Source: Gallaecimonas xiamenensis 3-C-1 (GTDB lineage Bacteria > Pseudomonadota > Gammaproteobacteria > Enterobacterales > Gallaecimonadaceae). From it: a stretch of DNA of 34,515 bases. Positions 14,260 to 23,084 of this stretch are shown in pieces; position 1 is the stretch's first letter, and the number at the start of each line of letters is the position of its first letter. Made by a program: the position numbers and the translations under genes. The notes beneath the pieces are model-generated. The model was not told the origin of the DNA and did not search any database. It was given only the letters and a program-made list of their open reading frames with translations. Where the stretch lies: assembly GCF_000299915.1 (NCBI RefSeq), contig NZ_AMRI01000035.1, forward strand, positions 1 through 34,515, given 5' to 3'.

Positions 14260-16050
14260 TTATTTACCCACTTTCAAGATGGCGAGGAAGGCTTCCTGGG
14301 GCACTTCCACGTTACCCAGTTGCTTCATCCGCTTTTTACCTTCTTTCTGTTTCTGAAGGAGTTTCTTCTTACGTGATACGTCACCACCATAACACTTGGC
14401 GGTTACGTCCTTACGCAGCGCCTTGACGGTGCTACGGGCGATGATGTGGTTGCCGATAGAGGCCTGGATGGCGATATCGAACATCTGGCGGGGAATGAGC
14501 TCTTTCATCTTCTCCACCAGTTCGCGGCCACGGTATTGGGCGTTGTCCTTGTGGGTGATGATGGCCAGGGCGTCAACCCGGTCGCCGTTGATCATCACGT
14601 CCAGGCGCACCATGTCGGCTATCTGGAAGCGTTTGAAGTTGTAGTCCAGTGAGGCGTAGCCACGGCTGGTGGACTTGAGGCGGTCAAAGAAGTCCAGCAC
14701 CACTTCTGCCATGGGCAGTTCGTAGGTCAGGGCCACCTGGTTGCCGTGGTAGACCATGTTGGTCTGCATGCCGCGCTTTTCGATACACAGGGTGATGACG
14801 TTACCCAGGTACTCTTGCGGCACCAGGATGTTGGCCTCAACGATGGGCTCGCCGATCTCGTCGATGTTCTGGATGGGCGGCAGGGCCGAGGGGTTGTCTA
14901 CCTGGATGGTTTCACCGTCGGTCTTTTTGACCTCGTAGATTACGGTGGGGGCGGTGGTGATCAGATCCAGATCGTATTCCCGCTCCAGGCGCTCCTGGAT
15001 GATCTCCATGTGCAGCATGCCGAGGAAGCCCAGGCGGAAGCCAAAGCCAAGGGCAGTGGAGGTTTCCGGCTCGTAGAACAGCGACGCGTCGTTCAAGGAC
15101 AATTTGCCCAGGGCGTCACGGAAGGACTCATAGTCGTCGGAGCTGATGGGGAACAGGCCGGCATAGACCTGGGGCTTGACCTTTTTAAAGCCCGGCAGGG
15201 GCTTGTCGGCGCCGTTACGGGCCAGGGTCAGGGTGTCGCCCACGGGGGCGCCGTGGATGTCCTTAATACCGCAGACCACCCAGCCTACCTCGCCGCATTT
15301 AAGGCCGTCGGTGTCTTTCTGTTTGGGGGTGAAGATACCGATGCGGTCCACGTCCCAGTTCTGGCCGGTGCTCATCACCTTGATCTTGTCGCCCTTCTTG
15401 AGGGAACCGTTCTTGATGCGCACCAGGGACACTACCCCCAGGTAGGGGTCGAACCAGGAGTCGATGATCAGGGCTTGCAGAGGGGCGTCCGGCTCACCGA
15501 CCGGGGAAGGGATGGCCTGGACAATGCGCTCAAGTACGTCTTCGACGCCGATGCCGGTTTTGGCGGAGCAGCGCACTGCGTCGATGGCTTCGATGCCGAC
15601 GATGTCTTCGATTTCGGTGGCAACGCGCTCGGGGTCGGCCTGGGGCAGGTCAATCTTGTTGAGGACCGGCACCACTTCCAGGTTCTGTTCCAGGGCGGTG
15701 TAACAGTTGGCCAGGGTTTGGGCTTCTACCCCTTGGCCGGCGTCCACCACCAGCAGGGCCCCTTCACAGGCCGCCAGGGAACGGGACACTTCATAGGAAA
15801 AGTCCACGTGGCCGGGGGTGTCGATGAAGTTGAGCTGGTAAGTCTCGCCGTCTTTGGCCTGGTAGTTGAGGGTAACACTCTGGGCCTTGATGGTGATGCC
15901 ACGCTCACGTTCCAGATCCATGGAATCCAGAACCTGTTGTTGCATCTCGCGATCGGTCAGGCCACCACAGACCTGGATCAGGCGGTCGGACAGAGTGGAT
16001 TTGCCGTGGTCGATATGGGCAATGATAGAAAAGTTACGAATATGCTTCAT
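14260..16050 (-). CDS. lepA: Translation elongation factor 4 (LepA)
   Basis: This 596-aa GTPase acts on ribosomes in translation quality or initiation. It has G1 AHIDHGKST, the effector RGITIKAQ, G3 DTPGHVDF and G4 NKIDLP. EF-G-like domains follow, and the LepA-specific C-terminus contains [18 protein letters not shown] and the basic [19 protein letters not shown]. The ATG at 16050 gives [14 protein letters not shown], the family N-terminus. An upstream TTG at 16074 would add eight residues and is rejected. It is followed by lepB after nine bases. Confidence 0.97.
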   Translation of the reverse strand: MKHIRNFSIIAHIDHGKSTLSDRLIQVCGGLTDREMQQQVLDSMDLERERGITIKAQSVTLNYQAKDGETYQLNFIDTPGHVDFSYEVSRSLAACEGALLVVDAGQGVEAQTLANCYTALEQNLEVVPVLNKIDLPQADPERVATEIEDIVGIEAIDAVRCSAKTGIGVEDVLERIVQAIPSPVGEPDAPLQALIIDSWFDPYLGVVSLVRIKNGSLKKGDKIKVMSTGQNWDVDRIGIFTPKQKDTDGLKCGEVGWVVCGIKDIHGAPVGDTLTLARNGADKPLPGFKKVKPQVYAGLFPISSDDYESFRDALGKLSLNDASLFYEPETSTALGFGFRLGFLGMLHMEIIQERLEREYDLDLITTAPTVIYEVKKTDGETIQVDNPSALPPIQNIDEIGEPIVEANILVPQEYLGNVITLCIEKRGMQTNMVYHGNQVALTYELPMAEVVLDFFDRLKSTSRGYASLDYNFKRFQIADMVRLDVMINGDRVDALAIITHKDNAQYRGRELVEKMKELIPRQMFDIAIQASIGNHIIARSTVKALRKDVTAKCYGGDVSRKKKLLQKQKEGKKRMKQLGNVEVPQEAFLAILKVGK

Positions 16051-16120
16051 GAGGCTTGGATGGGTCCACGTCAATGCTGGGTCGCAAATGCGGGGATTTT
16101 ACGCTAAAGCGCCGGGCAAA

Positions 16121-16591
16121 TCATCCGCCGATCATCTCGACGCCCAGGCGCTGTTGCTCGCGGCTGAGCACCTTGACCAGTACCGGCTCGGCCACCAGCC
16201 GCGCCGACAGCAGCCCGGCCCATTTAAAGCCGCCCCAGCCGCCTCCGATAAGGGCCGGCAAGACCCACAGTTCGGACAGCTGCCATTGTTCCACCAGCCT
16301 TGAGGCCAGCAGGGCGGCGCCGATCAGGCACAGCAGTGGCAGCAGGTAGAGCACCAGGGTGCCGCGCACCAGGCTTTGCTCGCTGATGCCCACCCGCACC
16401 AAGTCCCCTACCGCCACCGGCTGGGCGCAGCGCATGTCCAGCACGTCCAGGCGCTGGCTAAAGGCCTTGGACAGTTGGCCGGAGCCGCAATGGTCGGTAT
16501 TGGCGCAGCCGTCACAGCTGGACTGGCGGCGAAACTGCACCTTGATGTGCTCGCCCTTGACCGCCACCACTTCCACGTCACGTTCTATCAT
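16121..16591 (-). CDS. rseC: SoxR-reducing system / sigma-E regulatory protein RseC
   Basis: This 156-aa inner-membrane protein has a cytoplasmic N-terminal part with a cysteine cluster (CDGCANTDHCG, residues about 26-36) and two membrane segments (about residues 78-96 and 103-122). The family is tied to SoxR reduction and, as the last gene of the rpoE operon, to sigma-E control. Its start overlaps the rseB stop by four bases (ATGA). Confidence 0.92.
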   Translation of the reverse strand: MIERDVEVVAVKGEHIKVQFRRQSSCDGCANTDHCGSGQLSKAFSQRLDVLDMRCAQPVAVGDLVRVGISEQSLVRGTLVLYLLPLLCLIGAALLASRLVEQWQLSELWVLPALIGGGWGGFKWAGLLSARLVAEPVLVKVLSREQQRLGVEMIGG

Positions 16592-17631
16592 TGCCTACCT
16601 GTCAGGCTGACCTGGCTTGCCACCCGCTCCAGGGCCGCCGTCGGTACCGTGCCTACCACCATGACTTCAATGCCACCGTGATTGATACCCACCAGGTTGT
16701 AAAAACCGTTCTGGTGGATGGTCAGCTCCTGTGAAGGGGCGCTGGGATTTATGTAGACGGCGATTTCAGCCAGGCCGTCGGAATAGAGCCAGTAGTCCAC
16801 CCCTTCTCCCAGCAGGGCCAGGCGGTGGTAGTTGGCCACCACAGGGTGAAAACCCGGGGGCAACCAGTTGACGCTGCCAAGGGCCTGGGGCTGAAGCTGG
16901 CTGGCGGCGGCGCTGGGGGCAGGGAAGCTCACCTGTGCCACCCTTTGCAAATGCTCGGAGGGGCCGTCCAACTGGTCCAGATCCACCACCATCAGCTGTT
17001 CGATAACGTCGGCGTCCTGGGCGACTCTATCCACCCGCAGCGGCAGCCGGCTGTCTTTGTCTATCCAGATCCAATAACCGTGGCGGTAGCTGTCCTTGGG
17101 AACGATGCGCAGCAGCTGGGCCGGGTGGCCAGCGATGCGGGAAATACCCGCCAGCACCAGATCATAGTGTTCGGCCAGGTCCTTGGGGGGCGCCAGCAGG
17201 GCGTCGGGAATGGGTCCACGGATGCTGTCAGCCCGGTAAGAAAAGGGGCTGTGATCCATGTCCAGCAGGGTGACGATATCCCCCTTCCTGACCACTTCCC
17301 GGGGCGGGCCATTGAGGAACACCAGGTGTTCCACCTGTTCGCCGTCAATCACGCCATGCTCGTAACGGAAAGGCTGCACCCTGCCCTCCTGGACCTTGAC
17401 CAGGGACAACACATAGTTGTCATGGGTCAGGGCTTGGGACAGGGAACCCAGCCATTGCAGGGCTTGTTCGGTATTGGTTGGGCGGGTGCCACGCTCGCCA
17501 CCCTGGGAAAGGTCCGGTACTTCAGCCACGTTGGCGGCCACGGAGACGGCCGCAGGGCCGGTAGGGAGATCCCCAGCCTGGGGCTGGGGAGAAGTTGTTA
17601 GTGCAGCCAGCACTAACCAGGGCAACATCAT
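16588..17631 (-). CDS. rseB: Sigma-E regulatory protein RseB
   Basis: This 347-aa periplasmic protein binds RseA and shields it from DegS, and it senses lipopolysaccharide and mislocalised lipoproteins. A short signal peptide (MMLPWLVLAALTTSPQPQA) is followed by the MucB/RseB lipoprotein-like N-terminal domain and a C-terminal domain with a conserved WLPPGFHPV segment. Two ATG codons stand in tandem (17631 and 17628), and the start region overlaps the rseA stop. It lies in the usual rpoE-rseA-rseB-rseC order. Confidence 0.92.
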   Translation of the reverse strand: MMLPWLVLAALTTSPQPQAGDLPTGPAAVSVAANVAEVPDLSQGGERGTRPTNTEQALQWLGSLSQALTHDNYVLSLVKVQEGRVQPFRYEHGVIDGEQVEHLVFLNGPPREVVRKGDIVTLLDMDHSPFSYRADSIRGPIPDALLAPPKDLAEHYDLVLAGISRIAGHPAQLLRIVPKDSYRHGYWIWIDKDSRLPLRVDRVAQDADVIEQLMVVDLDQLDGPSEHLQRVAQVSFPAPSAAASQLQPQALGSVNWLPPGFHPVVANYHRLALLGEGVDYWLYSDGLAEIAVYINPSAPSQELTIHQNGFYNLVGINHGGIEVMVVGTVPTAALERVASQVSLTGRQ

Positions 17632-18200
17632 TGGGGATTGGCCTCGTTATCCTCGCCGTTTTCATCGTCCTGCAGGCGCAGCTGCTGGGCGTGGTCTTGC
17701 AGGTAGGCGTTGACGCGGCGCTGCTGCTCGGCCTGCACCAGGCGGCCTTGCTGCTGGCCGGCACGGGGGCCGGCGGCCTCCAGGCTGACCGGGGCGGCAG
17801 TGCCGATGGCAGGCAGGGTAGACAGTACCGGGCTGCTGGGCTGGGGCAGGTCGTCCTGGGTGCTGTATTGCTGCACCCCAACAATGGCCACCAGTGCTAC
17901 AGAAGCGGCAATGGCCAACTGGGCCACCGGGCGCCAGAAGCCTTGCACCCCTTTGGGCTTGGCCACCGCCTGGGGGGCCAATATGGCAGGCTCTTCGGCC
18001 AGGGCGGCAGCCACCTTGCTGGTGATGTCAAAGGCCATCTCCCCTGGCAAGTCGCCGCGCATGGCATCACCGATCAGGTGATAACGCTGCCAACGCTCCT
18101 GCACTTGAGGGTCGGATTTGAGATCTTCCAGCCAGTGGTCGTCCAGCGGGTGCTGGTTGTCCACCAGGGCCGAGAAGAGTTCGTCACGTTGCTGTGCCAT
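17628..18200 (-). CDS. rseA: Anti-sigma-E factor RseA
   Basis: This 190-aa single-pass membrane protein has an N-terminal cytoplasmic sigma-binding domain (DELFSALVDNQ, then WQRYHLIGDAMRGDLP, residues about 5-60), a membrane segment near residues 100-119 (VAQLAIAASVALVAIVGVQQ) and a periplasmic Gln-rich tail for RseB and DegS. Regulated proteolysis by DegS and RseP releases sigma-E. It starts 12 bases after rpoE and overlaps rseB by four bases. Confidence 0.93.
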   Translation of the reverse strand: MAQQRDELFSALVDNQHPLDDHWLEDLKSDPQVQERWQRYHLIGDAMRGDLPGEMAFDITSKVAAALAEEPAILAPQAVAKPKGVQGFWRPVAQLAIAASVALVAIVGVQQYSTQDDLPQPSSPVLSTLPAIGTAAPVSLEAAGPRAGQQQGRLVQAEQQRRVNAYLQDHAQQLRLQDDENGEDNEANPQ

Positions 18201-18212
18201 ATGTATTTACCC

Positions 18213-18797
18213 TTAACGCCTGAGCAAAGGTTGCAGCCGTTTGTCGATGGCCTCACGCGCCCTGAAGATCCGCGACCGTACCGTGCCCACTGGGCATTCC
18301 ATGACGGTGGCGATCTCCTCGTAGCTGAGGCCTTCCATTTCTCGCAAGGTGATGGCGGAACGCAAGTCGTCCGGCAGGGACTCTATGGTTTCGAACACCA
18401 CCTTCTTGATCTCTTCGGACAGCAACATCCGCTCCGGGCTGTCCACCTCACGCAGCGCATCGGCGCCGTCGTAAAATTCTGCTTCGTCCGCATCCACATC
18501 ATTGGCGGGCGGGCGGCGGCCCTGGGCCACCAGATAATTCTTGGCGCTGTTGACCGCAATGCGGTACAGCCAAGTATAAAAGGCGCTCTCGCCACGGAAG
18601 TTGGGTAATGCCCTGTAAGCCTTGATAAAGGCCTCTTGGACCACGTCCGGCACATCACCCTGGTTCTTCACATAACGGCTGACCAGGTTGGCCAATCGGT
18701 GCTGATACTTGGCCACCAGCAGATTGAACGCCTGTTTGTCACCACGCTGGACACGCTCGACGAGCGCCAGGTCGTTATCTACGGTCTGCTCAGTCAT
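18213..18797 (-). CDS. rpoE: RNA polymerase sigma factor RpoE (sigma-E)
   Basis: This 194-aa ECF sigma factor controls the envelope-stress response. Region 2 has NLVSRYVKNQGDVPDVVQE and FYTWLYRIAVNSAKNYL. Region 4 has LREMEGLSYEEIATVMECPVGTVRSRIFRARE. The start MTEQTVDND at 18797 matches family N-termini; an ATG at 18818 would add seven residues. A sigma-E-type promoter about 60 bases upstream indicates autoactivation. The first gene of the rpoE-rseABC operon, it diverges from nadB. Confidence 0.96.
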   Translation of the reverse strand: MTEQTVDNDLALVERVQRGDKQAFNLLVAKYQHRLANLVSRYVKNQGDVPDVVQEAFIKAYRALPNFRGESAFYTWLYRIAVNSAKNYLVAQGRRPPANDVDADEAEFYDGADALREVDSPERMLLSEEIKKVVFETIESLPDDLRSAITLREMEGLSYEEIATVMECPVGTVRSRIFRAREAIDKRLQPLLRR

Positions 18798-18862
18798 CCG
18801 AGCCTGTTCTCCCAACATATTCTTCTCAAATCTGCGTTGTGACTCGGTACAAGCGCCACCTC

Positions 18863-18889
18863 TATGACGCAGCCATTCTGGGGAAGTTC
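18863..18889 (-). promoter_or_regulatory. Sigma-E-dependent promoter of the rpoE operon
   Basis: On the minus strand GAACTT (18884-18889), a 15-bp spacer and GTCATA (18863-18868) agree with the sigma-E consensus GGAACTT-N15-GTCTAA at most positions. The predicted start is near 18857, giving a leader of about 60 bases. It implies the positive autoregulation known for rpoE. Confidence 0.75.
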
Positions 18890-18906
18890 AATGCTTCCTG
18901 AACTTT

Positions 18907-18936
18907 TTGACTCACCCTCGACTTTGGAGGGATACT
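18907..18936 (+). promoter_or_regulatory. Putative sigma-70 promoter of nadB
   Basis: TTGACT (18907-18912), an 18-bp spacer and GATACT (18931-18936) face nadB and predict a start near 18943, about 35 bases before the nadB ATG. This supports the start at 18978 over longer alternatives. Confidence 0.55.
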
Positions 18937-18977
18937 GCGCCGCATCCAGTCACTTGCCCTGCCCGCCATCATACTGT

Positions 18978-20585
18978 ATGCACGCAGACACTGACCATCT
19001 CTGTGACGTCCTGGTCATCGGCAGCGGTGCCGCCGGCCTGACGTTGGCCCTGAAACTGGCCGACCATGCCAAGGTGCTGGTCCTGGCCAAAGGCCCACTC
19101 AAAGAAGGCTCCACCTACTATGCCCAGGGTGGTATTGCCGCCGTCTTCGACGAAACCGACACCATCGACTCCCACGTGGACGACACCCTGGTGGCCGGTG
19201 GCGGCATCTGTGAGGTAGAAGCGGTACGCTTTACCGCCAGCCACGCCAAGGCCGCCTTGGAATGGCTGATCTCCCTCGGGGTGCCTTTTGACAAGGAAGA
19301 AGGGGCAGACGGGGAATCCCGTTACCACCTGACCCGGGAAGGGGGCCACAGCCACAGGCGTATCCTGCACGCTGCCGACGCCACTGGCCGAGCGGTGCAG
19401 GTGACCCTGGTCGAACAGGTGCGCCGCCACCCCAACATCACCCTGCTGGAAGCCCACAACGCCGTGGACTTGCTGACCGGCCGCAAGTTCGGCCTGGCCA
19501 GCGACCGCTGCTTTGGCGCCTATGTGTGGAACCGCAACAAGGCCAGGGTAGAGACGGTGCGGGCCAAGGCAGTGGTGCTGGCGACCGGCGGCGCGTCCAA
19601 GGTGTACCAGTACACCTCCAACCCGGACGTGGCCTCGGGTGATGGTATCGCCATGGCCTGGCGGGCCGGCTGCCGGGTGGCCAACATGGAATTCAACCAG
19701 TTCCACCCCACCTGCCTCTACCACCCCCAGGCCAGGAACTTCCTGGTCACAGAAGCCCTGCGCGGCGAAGGCGCCGTACTGCGCCGCCCCGACGGCAGCC
19801 GCTTTATGGATCAGTACCATGACATGGGCGAATTGGCGCCAAGGGACGTGGTAGCCCGGGCCATTGACCACGAGATGAAAAAGCTGGGGGCCGACTGCGT
19901 CTACCTGGACATCTCCCACAAGGCGCCGGACTTCGTCACCAAGCACTTCCCCACCATTTACGAGAAGCTCAAGGGCCTTGGCATCGACATCACCCAAGAG
20001 CCTATCCCGGTGGTGCCGGCCGCCCACTACACCTGTGGCGGCGTGATGACTGACCTCAACGGCCAGACCGATCTGCCCGGCCTCTACGCCATAGGGGAAG
20101 TGGCCTACACCGGCCTGCACGGCGCCAACCGCATGGCCTCCAACTCCCTGCTCGAATGCCTGGTGTTCGGCAACGCCGCCGCCCAGCAGATCCAAGGGGA
20201 GCTGGCCAGCCTGGATGAGCTGCCCATGGCCCCGCCCTGGGACGAGTCCAAGGTCACCGATTCCGATGAGGAAGTGGTGATCGCCCACAACTGGCACGAG
20301 CTGCGACTGTTCATGTGGGACTACGTGGGCATAGTGCGCACCAACAAGCGCCTGGAGCGGGCCATGCACCGCATCGAATTGCTCAAGCAGGAGATCCACG
20401 ACTACTACGCCAACTTCCGGGTGTCCAACAACCTGCTGGAGCTGCGTAACCTGGTGCAGGTAGCCGAGCTTATCGTGCGCTGCGCCATGGACAGGAAGGA
20501 GTCGCGGGGCCTGCACTACAACCTGGACTACCCAAACCAGCTGCCGGATGCCGGCCCTACGGTGCTGCGCCCAGACAACGTTTGA
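18978..20585 (+). CDS. nadB: L-aspartate oxidase
   Basis: This 535-aa FAD enzyme oxidises L-aspartate to iminoaspartate, the first step of de novo NAD synthesis. It shows the dinucleotide loop [52 protein letters not shown] in near-family form, [11 protein letters not shown] and the C-terminal [20 protein letters not shown]. Length agrees with E. coli NadB (540 aa). The ATG at 18978 has no good ribosome-binding site, but family alignment and the promoter position favour it over an in-frame ATG at 18864. Its 3' end overlaps convergent ygfX by 29 bp. Confidence 0.96.
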   Translation: MHADTDHLCDVLVIGSGAAGLTLALKLADHAKVLVLAKGPLKEGSTYYAQGGIAAVFDETDTIDSHVDDTLVAGGGICEVEAVRFTASHAKAALEWLISLGVPFDKEEGADGESRYHLTREGGHSHRRILHAADATGRAVQVTLVEQVRRHPNITLLEAHNAVDLLTGRKFGLASDRCFGAYVWNRNKARVETVRAKAVVLATGGASKVYQYTSNPDVASGDGIAMAWRAGCRVANMEFNQFHPTCLYHPQARNFLVTEALRGEGAVLRRPDGSRFMDQYHDMGELAPRDVVARAIDHEMKKLGADCVYLDISHKAPDFVTKHFPTIYEKLKGLGIDITQEPIPVVPAAHYTCGGVMTDLNGQTDLPGLYAIGEVAYTGLHGANRMASNSLLECLVFGNAAAQQIQGELASLDELPMAPPWDESKVTDSDEEVVIAHNWHELRLFMWDYVGIVRTNKRLERAMHRIELLKQEIHDYYANFRVSNNLLELRNLVQVAELIVRCAMDRKESRGLHYNLDYPNQLPDAGPTVLRPDNV

Positions 20586-20919
20586 GGCGGCGCCAGTCCG
20601 CCTCGCCCAATTCTGCCCGGTACAGCCAGTACCAATAGCCGCCCGCCCTGAACATCACCAGGTGCGGGCTTTTCATTGCCCGCTGCAAGGTGACGGCGGT
20701 GCCGTCGAGGCGCAGCTGCCCCGCCTCGTTCAGCCACAACAAGGCCGGGGCCGGGGGCAAACGCACCCACCACAGGGGAATAAGCAGCAAGAGGGCGGGC
20801 CAGCCCAGCCAAAAAAGGGCCGGCACCACCAGCAGCAGCGGCGCACGGTCCAGCCAGGGCCGCCACCGCCAGGGGGAGATCAGCAGGTTATGACTGGATA
20901 CGGGCGTGGACACGGTCAA
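20557..20919 (-). CDS. ygfX: YgfX-family inner-membrane protein
   Basis: This 120-aa protein has two close hydrophobic segments at about residues 24-50 and a C-terminal domain ending [21 protein letters not shown], typical of YgfX. It lies directly downstream of sdhE, overlapping its end by 32 bases, the usual sdhE-ygfX pair. In E. coli this pair was once described as the toxin-antitoxin CptA/CptB; the membrane protein's role is still debated. The start at ATG 20919 is uncertain because of the overlap. The gene ends inside nadB on the opposite strand. Confidence 0.82.
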   Translation of the reverse strand: MTVSTPVSSHNLLISPWRWRPWLDRAPLLLVVPALFWLGWPALLLLIPLWWVRLPPAPALLWLNEAGQLRLDGTAVTLQRAMKSPHLVMFRAGGYWYWLYRAELGEADWRRLKRCLGAAP

Positions 20920-21151
20920 TCATGAACTTGACCATGGCGGCCAGTTCCGGGTCCGGGCACACCTGGTGGCCCATCACCCAGGCGAACAGATCCGGGTCGT
21001 CCTGGGTCAGCAGCCGCTCGAAGGTCAGCTTGTCCTGGTCGCTCAGATCGTCATAAGCCTCTTCCACGAAGGGTTCGAACAACACGTCCAGCTCCAGCAT
21101 GCCGCGGCGGCACGCCCACTTGAGGCGGGATTTGGTGATTCTATCTGTCAT
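20888..21151 (-). CDS. sdhE: FAD assembly factor SdhE
   Basis: This 87-aa helical protein flavinylates succinate dehydrogenase and fumarate reductase. The RGMLELD segment contains the RGxxE motif needed for flavinylation, and length is typical. The ATG at 21151 is chosen because GGAG lies nine bases upstream; a TTG at 21169 would add six residues. It pairs with ygfX and diverges from ygfZ, a gene group linked to flavin and iron-sulfur enzymes. Confidence 0.93.
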   Translation of the reverse strand: MTDRITKSRLKWACRRGMLELDVLFEPFVEEAYDDLSDQDKLTFERLLTQDDPDLFAWVMGHQVCPDPELAAMVKFMIDRVHARIQS

Positions 21152-21274
21152 TGAACATGACTCCGGCAAAGATCCATGGCGGCAAGTTTACCTGCTTGAT
21201 CTCGCAAGCGCAGCCTATTCAGCCCAGGGGCCCCCTTGCAGTATGATGGCGGCAACGACAAAAGGAGGTTATTG

Positions 21275-22237
21275 ATGTCATCCTGGCAATCCATCCTCGA
21301 GACCCTGCCTAGCCAGCCCCTGCCCCTGGCCCTGCCGCCGCTGGCGCTGGTGCCCATGACCCAATGGGGCCTGGTACGGCTGGCCGGCAGCGAAGCCGAG
21401 AAGTTCCTGCAAGGGCAGATCACCGCTGACCTCAAGCAACTGCCCAAAGACAAAGCCACCCTGGCCGCCCAGTGCGACCCCAAGGGCAAGATGCTGGGCA
21501 TGTTCACCCTGGCCTGGCAAGGGGACGACCTGCTGCTGCTCCAGGCCCGTGACGCCGTGGCCAGCCAGCTTCCGGGCATGGCCAAGTTTGCCGTCTTCAA
21601 CAAGGTGACCCTGACTGACGCCAGCGACCAGCTGTTGCTGCTGGGCCTGGCCGGTAGCCAGGCTAATGGGGCCCTGGCCAAGGCCGGCCTTACCGTGCCC
21701 GGTGAAGCGGGCGGCGTCAGCCAACTGGACGGCGGCCTGCTGCTGCGCCTCGACGCCCAGCGCCTGGTGCTGGCCCTGGCGCCAAACGCCATGGCCGAAG
21801 TGGTTGCCAAGCTTGACGGCGACTGGTTTGAACCGGCCGCCTGGCAAGGACTGGACGTTCTGGCCGGTACTCCCTGGCTGCCGGCCGCCCTGCAAGGGGA
21901 ATACATTCCCCAGCAGATGAACCTGGACAAACTGGGTGGCATCAGCTTTGAAAAGGGCTGCTACATAGGCCAGGAAGTGGTGGCGCGCATGCATTTTCGC
22001 GGCGGCAACAAGCGGGCCCTTTGGCAACTGGTGGGCAGCGCCGAAGCCACCCCCAAGGCCGGTGACGAACTGGAGCTGCAACTGGGGGAAAGCTTTCGCC
22101 GGGGCGGCATCGTAGTGAGCGCCTACCGTTTTGCCGAAGGGGAGCTGCGCCTGTTGGCGGTGGCCGCCAACGATCTGGAAGCCGACAGCCGTTTTCGGGT
22201 CAAAGACGCCCCGGACAGCCAACTGCAACTGGTATGA
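21275..22237 (+). CDS. ygfZ: tRNA-modifying / Fe-S repair protein YgfZ (folate-binding)
   Basis: This 320-aa protein belongs to the GcvT-like folate-binding family that supports iron-sulfur enzymes such as the tRNA methylthiolase MiaB. The signature KGCYIGQEVVARMHFRG, including the conserved Cys, is at about residues 226-242, and LQGQITADL near residue 46 is typical. The ATG at 21275 follows an excellent AGGAGG at 21262-21267; an in-frame start at 21236 is rejected. A terminator follows. Confidence 0.95.
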   Translation: MSSWQSILETLPSQPLPLALPPLALVPMTQWGLVRLAGSEAEKFLQGQITADLKQLPKDKATLAAQCDPKGKMLGMFTLAWQGDDLLLLQARDAVASQLPGMAKFAVFNKVTLTDASDQLLLLGLAGSQANGALAKAGLTVPGEAGGVSQLDGGLLLRLDAQRLVLALAPNAMAEVVAKLDGDWFEPAAWQGLDVLAGTPWLPAALQGEYIPQQMNLDKLGGISFEKGCYIGQEVVARMHFRGGNKRALWQLVGSAEATPKAGDELELQLGESFRRGGIVVSAYRFAEGELRLLAVAANDLEADSRFRVKDAPDSQLQLV

Positions 22238-22240
22238 CTA

Positions 22241-22265
22241 AGGCCGCCCCCAGGGCGGCCTTTTT
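22241..22265 (+). terminator. Bidirectional terminator between ygfZ and the lipoprotein gene
   Basis: AGGCCGCCC (22241-22249), loop CCA and GGGCGGCCT (22253-22261) form a perfect 9-bp stem followed by T5. It lies between the convergent ends of ygfZ and the lipoprotein gene and could serve both. Confidence 0.88.
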
Positions 22266-22908
22266 ATTTAAGGCTGTTACCACAGCCCCTCAGCACTTGC
22301 CCGTCCAACCTGACCTGGACTTGGGTGTCAAACTCCTCGCCGCTCATGTCGTCACTGCAGGGCCCGGGGCTCAGTGCCACCTCAAACAGCTCTGCCTTGT
22401 AATAAGTGATGGCACCGTCTTGGTATGGCTCAGTCTTGCCACTCAGGGTGCGCTGGCCATAGTCTGTGGACAACAACAGCCCCTTGGCACCGATCTCCAG
22501 GCTCCAACCCGGCTCATTGCCAAGGGCCCTGAACTCCACGCCCCGGTTGCGGGCCAGGTCCCAGGGAGTGGCACTCAGGTCCCTTTGGCAGCTGTCCTGG
22601 CCCTCGGGGGTACTGAGCTGACCGCCTTCGGCGTTCAAGGTAAAGCGCAGTGTGTCATTACCAAAACCACCGGCAACGGGGCTGACCTGTTGCGCCTGGC
22701 CGTCCAGGTACAGCCTGGCCTGACCCCCTTCGACTTCCAGCACCAGGGTGGTGCTATTGCAATGAAACAGGCTGAGCTGGTGTGGGCTTGGGGTGCGTTC
22801 CGACAGGTCTGGTGGTTCCGGTGCTTTGGCGGTCACAGTCCGCCCCTGGTTGGCGTCGTTGCAGGCGGTGAGCGCCAGAGCCAGCAGCGGCCAGCTGAAC
22901 TTGTTCAT
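22264..22908 (-). CDS. Lipoprotein with MliC-like and COG3650-like domains
   Basis: This 214-aa protein has a lipoprotein signal (MNKFSWPLLALALTAC, lipobox LTAC). The residues that follow the Cys are NDAN, so the Asp is at +3, not +2, consistent with outer-membrane sorting. The central part (about 50-110) resembles MliC-type lysozyme inhibitors (LSLFHCNSTTLVLEVEGG). The C-terminal part has GNEPGWSLEIG and CSDDMSGEEFDTQVQV plus LRGCG, the pattern of the COG3650 family, which often follows MliC. GGGAGG at 22915-22920 fixes the ATG at 22908. Lysozyme inhibition is an inference from a weak resemblance. Confidence 0.7.
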   Translation of the reverse strand: MNKFSWPLLALALTACNDANQGRTVTAKAPEPPDLSERTPSPHQLSLFHCNSTTLVLEVEGGQARLYLDGQAQQVSPVAGGFGNDTLRFTLNAEGGQLSTPEGQDSCQRDLSATPWDLARNRGVEFRALGNEPGWSLEIGAKGLLLSTDYGQRTLSGKTEPYQDGAITYYKAELFEVALSPGPCSDDMSGEEFDTQVQVRLDGQVLRGCGNSLK

Positions 22909-22998
22909 CTTTGCCTCCCTCTCCTTGCCTTTTGGCAACCTTATTGCCCCCGGTTCAACCCAGGCTGACAACAGCCGCTAAACCACCCATTTACCCCA

Positions 22999-23031
22999 GG
23001 GAAAATGGTGCATAAAGAAGCCATTTTTCCC
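22999..23031. promoter_or_regulatory. Inverted repeat upstream of the NADH dehydrogenase gene
   Basis: GGGAAAATGG (22999-23008) and CCATTTTTCCC (23021-23031) are complementary apart from one extra T. They frame a 12-bp spacer between two divergent genes. It could be an operator or an RNA hairpin in a leader. Confidence 0.4.
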
Positions 23032-23084
23032 TTACGGCCAGTAAGTTGGCTTTGTTAAAGTAGGGTCAACCCAAGGAGGCGTCT

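Noticed and set aside
14746-16107. 453-codon open frame opposite lepA
   Set aside because: It mirrors lepA on the other strand, has shadow-like Gly/Val/Asp/His composition and no ribosome-binding site.
18900-18926. Sigma-E promoter for nadB
   Set aside because: GAACTT is present, but at 15-17 bp spacing there is only CTTTG-type sequence, not a sigma-E -10.
18969-20516. 515-codon open frame opposite nadB
   Set aside because: nadB is certain by homology, and the antisense frame shows no recognisable protein.
20557-21151. ygfX-sdhE as a toxin-antitoxin pair
   Set aside because: The RGxxE motif and gene context fit flavinylation by SdhE; the earlier CptAB naming is not needed to explain the pair.
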